Shown in pieces: positions 1 to 7,649 of a stretch of 64,000 nt of DNA. A program made the position numbers and the translations under genes. The notes below the pieces were generated by a model. It worked only from the letters and a program-made list of their open reading frames with translations. It had not been told where the DNA came from and did no database searches. Numbering within the stretch: position 1 is the first letter of the stretch; each line of letters begins with the position of its first letter. Where the stretch lies: positions 62,001-126,000 of the forward strand of contig NZ_SLXQ01000013.1 in NCBI RefSeq assembly GCF_004340875.1, in the 5' to 3' direction. This DNA comes from Tamaricihabitans halophyticus. GTDB lineage: Bacteria; Actinomycetota; Actinomycetes; Mycobacteriales; Pseudonocardiaceae.

Positions 1-734
1 GCGACGAAAAGACTCCGGAAGTACTCACCACCGGGCGGTAGATCAAACAGGATCATGGGTTCTGGCTGCAACTCCCGCAACGACAGTGCCGACCGTACGG
101 TGAGCCGGTGGTCAGCGGGTAACAGCACATACGGCGGACTGTGCACCAGCCGGGTACGCACCAACTCCGCGCTGACCGCGAACAGCTCCGAGTCATAGTG
201 ATACAGCACGGCAAGATCCAGTTCGCCGCTGCGTAGCTGCTCTCGCAAGTACCCCTGCGAGCCCTCGACGAACGTCAGATCGACATCGGGATGCCGCTCG
301 GCGAACGCCGCGATCACCGGTGGCAGCACGATGGGGGACAGCGTGCTGTAACAGCCGATCACCAAGCTGCCGGACATCGACTCGTGTGCTTCCCGTGCCG
401 CGTTCTGCAGATCCGTCACCCCGGACAGCAATCGCCGCGCGTCGGCGAGCACGCGACGTCCGACTGGCGTGACGACAACCCCACGGGGTCGGCGCAGAAA
501 CAGCTGCACGCCAAGGTTTCGCTCCAGGATGGTGACCGTCGCCGATGTCGCATCGCCCTCGACCTCATACAGGACCGTGACGGAAGGCGTGTCTGATTCC
601 CCTTCGCCATTGGAGAGCAACGCGCCGAGCAGGCTGACGCCAACGGCTACGAGAGCGACTGCCCCAAGGATCGGCAGATACTTGGGGCGGTATATCCGCA
701 GTCGATCACTGACGGTCGGGTCGTTTCGATCCAT
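1..734 (-). CDS. MmpS-like/LysR chimera (3' end beyond window)
   Basis: This frame is open from ATG at 734 to the window edge (244 codons seen). Residues 1-68 look like an MmpS-type membrane protein: a short basic N-terminus, one TM segment (about 21-40), then the family signature TVLYEVEG with SATVT. From about residue 69 (near 530) the same frame becomes a LysR regulator, beginning inside the end of its helix-turn-helix (LERNLGVQLFLRR) and continuing through the linker helix and the periplasmic-binding-like effector domain. About the first 50 LysR residues, with the recognition helix, are missing, and so is the MmpS C-terminal beta domain. The product would be a membrane-anchored effector domain unable to bind DNA as LysR does. 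I infer an internal deletion that fused two genes; an assembly join is the alternative. It overlaps the upstream small gene by 29 nt. Confidence 0.7.
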   Translation of the reverse strand, partial: MDRNDPTVSDRLRIYRPKYLPILGAVALVAVGVSLLGALLSNGEGESDTPSVTVLYEVEGDATSATVTILERNLGVQLFLRRPRGVVVTPVGRRVLADARRLLSGVTDLQNAAREAHESMSGSLVIGCYSTLSPIVLPPVIAAFAERHPDVDLTFVEGSQGYLREQLRSGELDLAVLYHYDSELFAVSAELVRTRLVHSPPYVLLPADHRLTVRSALSLRELQPEPMILFDLPPGGEYFRSLFV

Positions 735-903
735 GTCGGCCCCGTGCCCATTGGACGCCCAGGAAGTCGTCCGGATCATGGCCGGGATCGACGTCGTTCG
801 GCGGTGTGCGGTGAACCAGAACGCTCAGTGCGGTGGTGGTGACGAGTGCGGCGAGCACGAACGCGACCCATTGGACTGTGGTCGCCGCGTTGACTGCGCC
901 CAT
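706..903 (-). CDS. Small single-span membrane protein
   Basis: A 65-aa protein of unknown function. Residues about 8-30 (VQWVAFVLAALVTTTALSVL) form one TM helix, followed by a Pro/Asp-rich tail. The ATG at 903 has GAGG about 7 nt upstream. The gene ends inside the start of the MmpS-like/LysR chimera, so the two are probably co-transcribed. Its original neighbour was presumably a complete MmpS-like gene. Being short and unrecognised, it could still be a chance ORF, but the ribosome-binding site and coupling to the next frame favour a real gene. Confidence 0.5.
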   Translation of the reverse strand: MGAVNAATTVQWVAFVLAALVTTTALSVLVHRTPPNDVDPGHDPDDFLGVQWARGRHGSKRPDRQ

Positions 904-1105
904 GGCTAGCCTCGCAAGGCTCCGGCGGCTCGCACCTCGCGGGCTGATGACAAGTACTCGCGCCGAGGCAGTCGGACGTTACTAGTCGACCTTGCGAGTT
1001 GATCGCTGCCGGCGAATTACACCAATGTGTTGCTGCAATTCTGCTGTACGTGCCCTGTTGGCGGGTGGGGAGCTGAATGCCCTGCTGCAGGTCAGGAGCT
1101 GCTTG

Positions 1106-1179
1106 TGGGCCCGGTGAGACTCGAACTCACACTGGCATGGACCTAAACCATGTGCCTCTGCCAATTGGGCTACGGGCCC
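1106..1179 (-). tRNA. tRNA with UAG anticodon (Leu by anticodon), class I fold
   Basis: The minus strand folds into a full cloverleaf. The acceptor stem is GGGCCCG/CGGGCCC, the D-loop contains GG, the anticodon stem is CATGG/CCATG with loop TTTAGGT, the variable loop is 5 nt (CCAGT), and the T arm is GTGAG-TTCGAGT-CTCAC. The anticodon TAG (plus-strand 1143-1145) reads the leucine codon CUA, and the discriminator base is A, as in bacterial tRNA-Leu. Bacterial tRNA-Leu normally has a long class II variable arm, which is absent here. CCA is not encoded. The structure is certain; the amino acid identity is less so. Confidence 0.85.
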
Positions 1180-1323
1180 GGCGCGACATCGCGCGAACGG
1201 CATTGAGTTTAGCTGGCCACCTCTGAGCTACGCGGAGCAGGCATCCCGGGCGACTGTGTGGTCGATTTCGCGGTGATCTACGGTAGGGCTGCGTCAGTAA
1301 GGACGCCTTTGCGAGGAGGACAC

Positions 1324-1545
1324 GTGGCCCGCGACCCTGACACTATTCAGCGCGAGATCGAGCAGGCACGCGATTCGCTCGCCGCCACCGTGGACGAGCT
1401 GAGCGTGAAGGCCAACCCGAAGCGCCTTGCTGATGGCGCCAAGACCGCGGCGCGCACCAAGCTGGACGACCCCAAGGTGCGCTACCCGCTGATCGGCGGC
1501 GGCGTCTTGATCGCGCTGCTGCTCCTGCGCAAACTGCTGCGCTGA
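1324..1545 (+). CDS. DUF3618 family membrane-anchored protein
   Basis: A 73-aa protein. GTG at 1324 follows a strong GAGGAGGA ribosome-binding site; an in-frame start at 1258 would add unrelated residues. The N-terminal half has the DUF3618 pattern (DPDTIQREIEQARDSLAATV then DELSVKANP), a predicted amphipathic helix. The C-terminus is one TM helix (IGGGVLIALLLLRKLLR). The family is common in actinobacteria, often beside phage-shock or stress membrane genes, and its biochemical role is unknown. It is monocistronic here and ends at a strong hairpin. Confidence 0.85.
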   Translation: MARDPDTIQREIEQARDSLAATVDELSVKANPKRLADGAKTAARTKLDDPKVRYPLIGGGVLIALLLLRKLLR

Positions 1546-1584
1546 CTGCCCACTCGGCCTTCAGCGCGCGCCATGCGCATTCGT

Positions 1585-1617
1585 GCCCGAGCACATCGTG
1601 ATCCGCTGTGCTCGGGC
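1585..1617. terminator. Bidirectional hairpin terminator
   Basis: A perfect 11-bp inverted repeat, GCCCGAGCACA (1585-1595) and TGTGCTCGGGC (1607-1617), with an 11-nt loop. It lies between the convergent ends of the DUF3618 gene and the gene at 1657-2181. There is no clear U-tract, which is usual for actinobacterial terminators. Confidence 0.75.
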
Positions 1618-1656
1618 CATACAGACCAATGAGGGGAGTCGCCCCTCGTTCAGCGG

Positions 1657-2181
1657 CTAGGGATTCGCCGCGTTTGCCTCGGCCGTAAGATCACCCTTCT
1701 GGGTCTCAAGGGCCGATGCGATGCCGTTCGCCGGCGGTTCGGTAGACGCCTGTTCCGGAACCGCCTCGGCCGTTTCCGCGCCGTTCACGGCCCCGTCCGC
1801 CTCATTCGCCGGCGTCTCGCCCGCCTCAGCTACCGCTGCGTCACTCTGGCTGACATCCGCGCCGTCCGGCTGCTCACCAAGCCCGTTGCCCGGCTCGGCA
1901 TAGTCCGTCTCGGCGTAATCAGTCTCGGTGGCATCCGTACGCCCGATCCGGGCGTTGATGTACGCGGTGGTGAACTCGAGCGCGTCACCATTGAGCAGGT
2001 GCACCGCCGTGCGGCCCTCCTCGTTCGGCGCGACCTTCTCGATCAACTGGTCGGCCCGGTCCCGCGCGGCGATAATGCCCGGCGCTTGACCAGTCAGCTC
2101 CTGCCCCCCGCCAGTAACCGTCACCTTCCAATCGCCGCCGTCCGATGACACATAGTTCACGGTGATTGGTTCCACTGTCAT
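1657..2181 (-). CDS. Hypothetical acidic protein with Ala/Glu-rich tail
   Basis: A 174-aa protein. I start it at the ATG at 2181 (MTVEPITVNYVSS), which has GGGAGGGG six nt upstream, rather than at 2226. Residues 1-85 look like a small folded domain containing ITVNYVSSDGGDWKVTVTGG. The rest is low complexity and strongly acidic, including a direct repeat of TDYAE. There is no signal peptide or TM segment. I do not recognise the family. The tail suggests a disordered soluble protein. It converges on DUF3618 across a shared terminator. Confidence 0.65.
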   Translation of the reverse strand: MTVEPITVNYVSSDGGDWKVTVTGGGQELTGQAPGIIAARDRADQLIEKVAPNEEGRTAVHLLNGDALEFTTAYINARIGRTDATETDYAETDYAEPGNGLGEQPDGADVSQSDAAVAEAGETPANEADGAVNGAETAEAVPEQASTEPPANGIASALETQKGDLTAEANAANP

Positions 2182-2385
2182 CCAACCCCTCCCAGGCCAT
2201 GCATATCCACAATGGTGCGACCCCACGGCGGGTTCTGCATGACGCGGTTAACCTGATCGTGCTGAGTGTCGCCTCCATCCGTACCTACCGCATCCGATAA
2301 TCGATACAGATTCGTTCAGTTGTGGAACAACTCACGTTAACTGAGACGACAGGGCGCGCCAAGGTATCGGAGTTCGCCGGGGCGA

Positions 2386-3057
2386 CTACGCTCCGTTGTT
2401 CTCCTGGGCAGGGTGGCTTCCCTGGACGGGCTCGACGTTCTCGTCCGAGCTCGCGACGAGCGGGCGCAATCCGTACCAGGCCAGTCGCATAACGTACTCG
2501 GCGGCATCCTCCGCGGTCACGCCCTCGGTCCGGACGTACCACCGGGACAGTCGTTCGCAGGCGCCCACGATGATCTCGGCGATCGCGTCCAGCGTCTGGC
2601 CGGGCACATGCGGCACGAACGTTTCCAGAAGCGCCCGGTCAAGCGTGGTCTGCTCGGTGCGGATCTCCTCGATCGCTTCTGCCGCCGCGCTACCGGCGAG
2701 CGCGCCTTCGTTGTTCAGTACCAGCTGCCAGGACAGTCGGTGTTCATCGGCGTAGCGAAAGAACGCGGTGAATCCACTGCGCAGCGCCATCTCCGGATCG
2801 GTGATCCCGGCGGCGGCATTTGCCACGCAGTCGAAAAGCTCCGCCTTGGCGCGCCGGATGCAGGCGACCAGCAGTCCCTCTTTGGAGCCGAAGTACTCGT
2901 AGATCATCGGTTTGGAGACGCCGACGCGCGCGGCGATGTCGTCCATCGAGGAAGCCACGAAACCCTGCTCGACGAACACTTCCTCGGCAATGGTGAGCAT
3001 CTGTTGCTCGCGCTCGGCCCGTGGCATCCGCTTCTTGCGCGGCGCGCTCGTCGTCAT
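2386..3057 (-). CDS. TetR family transcriptional regulator
   Basis: A 223-aa protein with an N-terminal TetR helix-turn-helix (about residues 17-63; SMDDIAARVGVSKPMIYEYF is the recognition region) and an all-helical ligand-binding C-terminal domain. It is divergent from the Baeyer-Villiger-type monooxygenase, with 121 bp between starts. That gap holds an imperfect palindrome at 3088-3108, so autoregulation and control of the monooxygenase is the simplest model. This arrangement (TetR repressor plus BVMO) is common in actinomycetes, the inducer often being a ketone or hydrophobic substrate. The ligand cannot be read from the sequence. Confidence 0.9.
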   Translation of the reverse strand: MTTSAPRKKRMPRAEREQQMLTIAEEVFVEQGFVASSMDDIAARVGVSKPMIYEYFGSKEGLLVACIRRAKAELFDCVANAAAGITDPEMALRSGFTAFFRYADEHRLSWQLVLNNEGALAGSAAAEAIEEIRTEQTTLDRALLETFVPHVPGQTLDAIAEIIVGACERLSRWYVRTEGVTAEDAAEYVMRLAWYGLRPLVASSDENVEPVQGSHPAQENNGA

Positions 3058-3087
3058 GCGCCCAGTCTACCCGATCCCTACCGGAAG

Positions 3088-3108
3088 TAACCTACTCGTA
3101 GTAAGGTA
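3088..3108. promoter_or_regulatory. Candidate TetR operator
   Basis: An imperfect inverted repeat, TAACCTACT-CGT-AGTAAGGTA. Seven of nine arm positions pair. It lies in the divergent promoter between the TetR gene (start 3057) and the monooxygenase. Size, symmetry and position fit a TetR dimer site. Confidence 0.5.
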
Positions 3109-3178
3109 ATCGGTGAAAAGCCCGACGGCTACCGCTGAGTCGCAGTTGACCAGCTGGAACGCGAGGAGGACCGGCGTA

Positions 3179-4654
3179 ATGAGCAAGCGGGAAACGGCTA
3201 AGGTCGTCATCGTTGGAACCGGGTTTTCCGGGCTCGGCATGGCCATCGCGCTCAAGAAGGACGGCCAGCACGACTTCGTGATTCTGGAGAAGGCAACCGA
3301 TATCGGCGGTACCTGGCGGGACAACACCTATCCAGGGTGCGCATGTGATGTTCAGTCGCATATGTACTCGTTCTCCTTCGAGCAGAATCCGGAGTGGTCA
3401 CGGTCGTTCTCGCCGCAGCAGGAGATCTGGGACTACATGCGGCGCGTCGTGGACAAGTACGACCTGCGCCGGCACATCCGCTTCGGCGTCGAGATGACCG
3501 GTGCGCGCTGGGACGAATCAGCTGGGCAGTGGCAGGTAGAGACCACATCCGGTGCCGAGTTCATCGGTCAGTTCCTGGTGTCCGGCGTCGGGGCACTGCA
3601 TATTCCGAAGACGCCGGAGCTGCCGGGGTTGTCCGAGTTCTCCGGCCCGGTCTTTCATTCCGCGAACTGGGATCACGACGTTGACCTGCGCGGCAAGCGA
3701 GTCGCGGTGATCGGTACCGGCGCGAGTTCGATCCAGTTCGTCCCGCAGATCGCGCCGGACGTGCGCGAACTGCACCTGTTCCAGCGGACGCCGTCGTGGA
3801 TCATGCCCAAACCGGATCACGAGATTCCGGAACGGATGAAGCGGATGTTCCGCTCGGTGCCGGGCGCACAGCGGGTCTACCGCAACCTGTTGTACTGGTT
3901 CCTCGAGTCGCGCGCGATCGGCTTCAACGGCCATCCGAAGCTGCAGAAACTCGGCGAGCAGGTCGCCAAGCGGCATCTGGCCAAGCAGGTCCCGGACCGG
4001 GCGATGCGGCGGGCGTTGACCCCGGACTACACCATGGGCTGTAAGCGGGTGCTGATCTCCAATGATTTCTACCCGGCGCTGAACAGAGACAACGTCGAGC
4101 TGGTCACCACCGGGATTCGCGAGGTGCGGCCGAACGGCGTGGTGAGCGCGGACGGCACGGAGCGCGAGGTGGACGCGATCATCCTGGGTACGGGCTTCCA
4201 TGTCACCGATGCGTTCGACTACCTGGACATCACCGGCCTGGACGGACGGAAGCTCACCAAGCAGTGGCAGCAGGAGGGCATGCAGACCCATCTCGGGATC
4301 AACGTCGCGGGTTTCCCGAACCTGTTCTTCCTGCTCGGGCCGAACACCGGGCTGGGGCACAACTCGGTGGTCTTCATGATCGAAGCGCAGATTCGCTATG
4401 TGGCACAGGCACTCCGGCTGGTCGAGCGGCACCGGGCGCAAGCGCTTGATGTGCGTGAACGAGTGCAGGCAGGCTTCAACGAGGAGATCCAGCACAAGCT
4501 GATCAAGGGCGTATGGAGCCAGGGCGGCTGCACGAGCTGGTACCTGGACGCGATGGGGGTGAACCGCACCGTATGGCCGGGGTTCACCTGGCGGTACTGG
4601 CAGCGCACCCGCCGAATCAACGCCGCGGACTTCGAACTGCTCGGCGCCGCGTAA
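3179..4654 (+). CDS. Flavin-containing Baeyer-Villiger-type monooxygenase
   Basis: A 491-aa enzyme. The ATG at 3179 follows GCGAGGAGGA; a start at 3113 would add 22 atypical residues. FAD-binding motif VVIVGTGFSGLG is at residues 9-20, the Baeyer-Villiger fingerprint FSGPVFHSANW at 154-164, and the NADPH dinucleotide motif VAVIGTGASS follows shortly after. This is the class B flavoprotein monooxygenase layout, which uses NADPH and O2 to turn ketones into esters or lactones, or to oxidise heteroatoms. Length is typical. The fingerprint histidine is present, supporting real BVMO activity. The substrate is unknown. It is probably repressed by the divergent TetR gene. Confidence 0.9.
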   Translation: MSKRETAKVVIVGTGFSGLGMAIALKKDGQHDFVILEKATDIGGTWRDNTYPGCACDVQSHMYSFSFEQNPEWSRSFSPQQEIWDYMRRVVDKYDLRRHIRFGVEMTGARWDESAGQWQVETTSGAEFIGQFLVSGVGALHIPKTPELPGLSEFSGPVFHSANWDHDVDLRGKRVAVIGTGASSIQFVPQIAPDVRELHLFQRTPSWIMPKPDHEIPERMKRMFRSVPGAQRVYRNLLYWFLESRAIGFNGHPKLQKLGEQVAKRHLAKQVPDRAMRRALTPDYTMGCKRVLISNDFYPALNRDNVELVTTGIREVRPNGVVSADGTEREVDAIILGTGFHVTDAFDYLDITGLDGRKLTKQWQQEGMQTHLGINVAGFPNLFFLLGPNTGLGHNSVVFMIEAQIRYVAQALRLVERHRAQALDVRERVQAGFNEEIQHKLIKGVWSQGGCTSWYLDAMGVNRTVWPGFTWRYWQRTRRINAADFELLGAA

Positions 4655-4681
4655 CTGGGCGAAAGCGGCGCCGGGGGCTGG

Positions 4682-5176
4682 TTAGTCGTTCGCGGCGTGC
4701 GCGGCGGCAGGGGTGGCGAGATTACGAAGCTTGGCGATCAGCTGCACGGTCTCCAGCCCGCACAATTGGGCGAGGTTTTCCAGGGCGGCGATATCCAGCA
4801 GCACCTCGGTGTCCCCCCGAACGGGGTCCACCTGGGCCAGCCGGCCCTTGGCCCAGCGGTGCAGCGGCCACAGCTCCGGCTGTTGGTCCTGGACGATGAT
4901 GGTGAGGTCGAGTCGAACCCGGTCGACGGGCGAGTCGCTGAACATCCGCTCGTGCACCCTGGCAAGCAGGTCGTGCGGCAGCTCGTCCAACGCGAGGCAA
5001 ATCTCCACTAGCCGAGTGACCGAGCACTGTCGGGTGCCCAGCTCATAGGTCGCGAGCGTTTGCAGCGAGATATCGCTCTGTAGGTGCTGGTTGAGCTCCT
5101 TACGGGTCCAGCCCCTGCGCTTGCGCAGCTTGCGGATTTCTTCACCAAGAATCCGCTGGTAGGTCACCACGTCCAT
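4682..5176 (-). CDS. XRE-type helix-turn-helix regulator
   Basis: A 164-aa protein. I start it at the ATG at 5176 (MDVVTYQRILGEEIRKLR), where the conserved fold begins. The frame is open further upstream, but the added residues are low complexity. The Cro/C1 HTH spans about residues 8-65 (KLRKRRGWTRKELNQHL, then SLQTLATYELG). A roughly 100-residue C-terminal domain carries WPLHRWAKGRLAQVD and ends in an Ala-rich tail. Similar stand-alone XRE proteins occur widely in Pseudonocardiaceae; their targets are not known to me. It converges on the monooxygenase gene with a 27-bp gap. Confidence 0.75.
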   Translation of the reverse strand: MDVVTYQRILGEEIRKLRKRRGWTRKELNQHLQSDISLQTLATYELGTRQCSVTRLVEICLALDELPHDLLARVHERMFSDSPVDRVRLDLTIIVQDQQPELWPLHRWAKGRLAQVDPVRGDTEVLLDIAALENLAQLCGLETVQLIAKLRNLATPAAAHAAND

Positions 5177-5688
5177 CTGCACGGCTCGTCGCCCTTCGGC
5201 CGGTCGTTCCACTGTGCGCTGAGCATCGGCCGGATGGGCCGGTGCCTGCTTGTGTAAGGAATGGCCGAGGTCCGATCCGATTACGCGGAACTGGTCAGCG
5301 AATTTTCGAGATTCTTGTGTACCGTCGCGGCCCCCGGCTGGCGCCGTACCGTCGCGGGCGGCGGTTTTCCCAGCTTGGCGGGGTTGTGCGCCACCCCAAC
5401 GAGCGCGTGAAACGTGAGAAGTACTCGCTAACGGCAAGCCGAGGAGTGTTCTACATTACTCTACTCGCGTTCCGCCGTCTGGGGGAACGGTTTCGCGCGA
5501 GGGTGACCTAGCCAGGTCGCCAAGTGCGGCCACGACACACCTGTGTACCCACTGTGACCGCGTTCGGAAGAGAAAACGTTGGTGAGGGTGCGGTGGCCGG
5601 GCTACACCTGACCGCAATCTTTAGGGATCTTGCGGTCACTGAGCGCAGGATCGTGCCGGCCCGCCAGGGCCACGCAAGCGTTCGCGAG
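5177..5688. other. Intergenic region with a composite dispersed repeat
   Basis: This 512-bp gap separates two leftward genes. I see no convincing gene; the frame at 5242-5511 has no family features or ribosome-binding site. The right part holds GTGACCGCGTTC (5554-5565), matching the start of the second repeat family (see 55172), and a complete first-family palindrome at 5609-5638. The left part must contain the promoter of the XRE gene, but I could not assign boxes. Confidence 0.5.
5609..5638. repeat. Dispersed palindrome, family A copy 1
   Basis: Perfect 9-bp arms TGACCGCAA (5609-5617) and TTGCGGTCA (5630-5638) around the loop TCTTTAGGGATC. The 28-nt core recurs, reverse complemented and with one mismatch, at 48095-48122, and with three loop changes at 63210-63241. 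It lies downstream of the LCP gene and could act as its terminator. Loop conservation goes beyond what a terminator needs. Confidence 0.8.
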
Positions 5689-7488
5689 TTAGTTGACGCA
5701 GGGGACGCCGTCGGCGGTGATCTTGCCGGGGCCGCCGTTCGTCTCGCTGCTGTCCGACTCCTCCGGCGCCTGCGCGGGAGCCAGCCCGTTGAGGTCCAGC
5801 TGCTTCGCCCCGCTCAGTTGATCTGGGCCCTGGTAATCGGTACCGAGCAACACTGAGACGTGCCCGCTCGGCACGTTCGGGTCCGGCTCGGCGGTGGCCG
5901 GGCTGCCCAGCTGGCCAACTACCTGCTCGGCGTTGGCTTCCTCGCCGGGTGGATGGCGCACCACCGTGCTGGTGCGGGACTCCGCGTTCCCGGTGATACC
6001 GGTGCCGAAACCGTCGCTGGTGAGCGCCTCGGACACGGTGGCGGCGAGCGCGGTTTCCCCCGAGGCGTTGAAGACGTCCACCGTGATCGCGGAGTTGTCC
6101 GCGTCGGAATCCGACTGGCCGCCGCCGTTGTTGTCCGGTTTCGGTTCGCCAGTGAGCCCGCTGACGAACTCCTGCACCCGAGCCGGATCGACTTCCAGCG
6201 CTACCCCGTCCTCGGGCGTGTAGAGCTCCATGTTCTCGATCGGAATGGTGTCGAACTCGATCTGCCCACCGGTCAGGCCACGCATCCGCTGGGCGAAGCC
6301 CAGGATGTCCCAGCCCTGGTCGAGCACGACCGATTTCTTCATCGCCTCGATCAGCTCGTTCAGCTTGCCCTGGTCGGCCAGCGTGCCCGCGGACAGGATG
6401 CGTTGCGCCAGACCGGCCATGAATACCTGCTGGCGCACGATCCGGTCCAGATCGCCGCGCGGCAGGCCGTGCCGCTGCCGAACGAACGACAGTGCCTTCG
6501 CGCCGGAGATCGTCTGCACACCGGCCTGGAAGTTCGCCCCGGAGTACTCCTCCTGGACGGGCTCATTGAGACAGACCTCGACGCCGCCAACGGCCTTGGT
6601 GATCTCGCTGAAGCCGAGCAGGTTCACCTCGGCGTAGTGGTCGATGGTGGTCCCGGTGAGCTGCTCCACGGTCCCGATGAGGTTCTTCGCGCCCTCCTGG
6701 TTGCTGCGCACCTCGAGTTCCGAGGAGTCGGCGACACCCTCCTGCTGCAGTTCGTTTCGCGCGGTTGCCTTGGCCCGCGCATACGCGGAGTTGAGTTTGT
6801 GCTGGCCGTAGCCGGGGATGTCCACATAGGTGTCCCTCGGCAACGAGATCGCGGTGGCCTTGCTTCCGTCGTTCGGAATGTGTACGAGGATCAGGGTGTC
6901 GGTGTTCGTCTCGCCATCGGACACCCCGGCGCGCAGCTCGCGCAGAACCTTCTCCGGCAGCGGGTTGCCCTGTGCGTCGGTACGGCTGTCCATCCCGACG
7001 AGCAGGATGTCGATCGCGCCGTCGGCGGGCATCTCGCCGCCGCCCTCGGAGCCGATCACATCGGCCAGGGTCATTCCGTCGGTCAGGCCGTTCAGCGTGG
7101 CCCATGCGTAGCCGGTCACCGTCATGATCAGTGCCGAAACAAGCGCTAACGCGATCTTCGCGCCGCGAATGGGCCCCATTCCGCTACGTTTGCGCTTTTT
7201 GCCCGGTGGCGGGCGCCGGCCCCCGCCACCGCCCGTGGGCGGATCCGGCTCAACCGGGCGGACCGTCGCGCGCTGCTGCCGGTTCGGCTGCACCGGCCGG
7301 CCACCCGGCTGGGTCGGCGCGTCGGCGCCGCGTGGCGGATCCAGCCTGCCGCGCATCGCGCCCCGGGAACCCGGGTACTGGTTTGGGCTGCGCCGGGCGT
7401 CGTAGGGAGGGAGCTCACGACCGCGAGGTCCCTGCGGGCGTCCTGGCCCGTTGGGCCGGTACGGCCTGCGGGGTGGACCGTTCTCCAC
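5689..7488 (-). CDS. LytR-CpsA-Psr family cell-wall ligase with LytR_C domain
   Basis: A 599-aa protein, GTG start at 7488 with GAGGAGGACGGGGA upstream. Residues 1-108 are Pro/Arg/Gly-rich and probably cytoplasmic. A TM helix spans about 110-130. The extracellular LCP catalytic domain follows, with DILLVGMDSRTD, SLPRDTYVDIPGYGQHKLNS and RQRHGLPRGDLDRIVRQQ carrying the conserved Arg/Asp residues for polyprenyl pyrophosphate and Mg2+. A C-terminal LytR_C domain includes VDVFNASGETALA. LCP proteins attach polymers such as arabinogalactan or teichoic acids to peptidoglycan. It is monocistronic and followed by a family A palindrome. Length fits the two-domain actinobacterial type. Confidence 0.92.
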   Translation of the reverse strand: MENGPPRRPYRPNGPGRPQGPRGRELPPYDARRSPNQYPGSRGAMRGRLDPPRGADAPTQPGGRPVQPNRQQRATVRPVEPDPPTGGGGGRRPPPGKKRKRSGMGPIRGAKIALALVSALIMTVTGYAWATLNGLTDGMTLADVIGSEGGGEMPADGAIDILLVGMDSRTDAQGNPLPEKVLRELRAGVSDGETNTDTLILVHIPNDGSKATAISLPRDTYVDIPGYGQHKLNSAYARAKATARNELQQEGVADSSELEVRSNQEGAKNLIGTVEQLTGTTIDHYAEVNLLGFSEITKAVGGVEVCLNEPVQEEYSGANFQAGVQTISGAKALSFVRQRHGLPRGDLDRIVRQQVFMAGLAQRILSAGTLADQGKLNELIEAMKKSVVLDQGWDILGFAQRMRGLTGGQIEFDTIPIENMELYTPEDGVALEVDPARVQEFVSGLTGEPKPDNNGGGQSDSDADNSAITVDVFNASGETALAATVSEALTSDGFGTGITGNAESRTSTVVRHPPGEEANAEQVVGQLGSPATAEPDPNVPSGHVSVLLGTDYQGPDQLSGAKQLDLNGLAPAQAPEESDSSETNGGPGKITADGVPCVN

Positions 7489-7649
7489 TCCCCGTCCTCC
7501 TCACCGCGTCTAGCCGGGTAGCGCGTGGCGGTAGCCAGCGCACGCTCAGTAGACGCACGGCCGTGCCGTGCGGTTGTCGTAGCGTGACACACGCTTTTGT
7601 GGCTGGGCCGGATGGCACCCTGATCGGTGTGGCGTATCCCGCATTCGCT

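Noticed and set aside
3518-4495. A 325-codon minus-strand frame across the monooxygenase gene
   Set aside because: It mirrors the codon pattern of a clear flavin monooxygenase and has no family features.
5242-5511. An 89-codon rightward frame in the gap before the LCP gene
   Set aside because: No ribosome-binding site, no family features, and it overlaps the XRE promoter region.
5860-7149. A 429-codon plus-strand frame antisense to the LCP gene
   Set aside because: High-GC shadow of a well-supported gene; the amino acid composition (His, Arg, Val-rich) has no recognisable domain.
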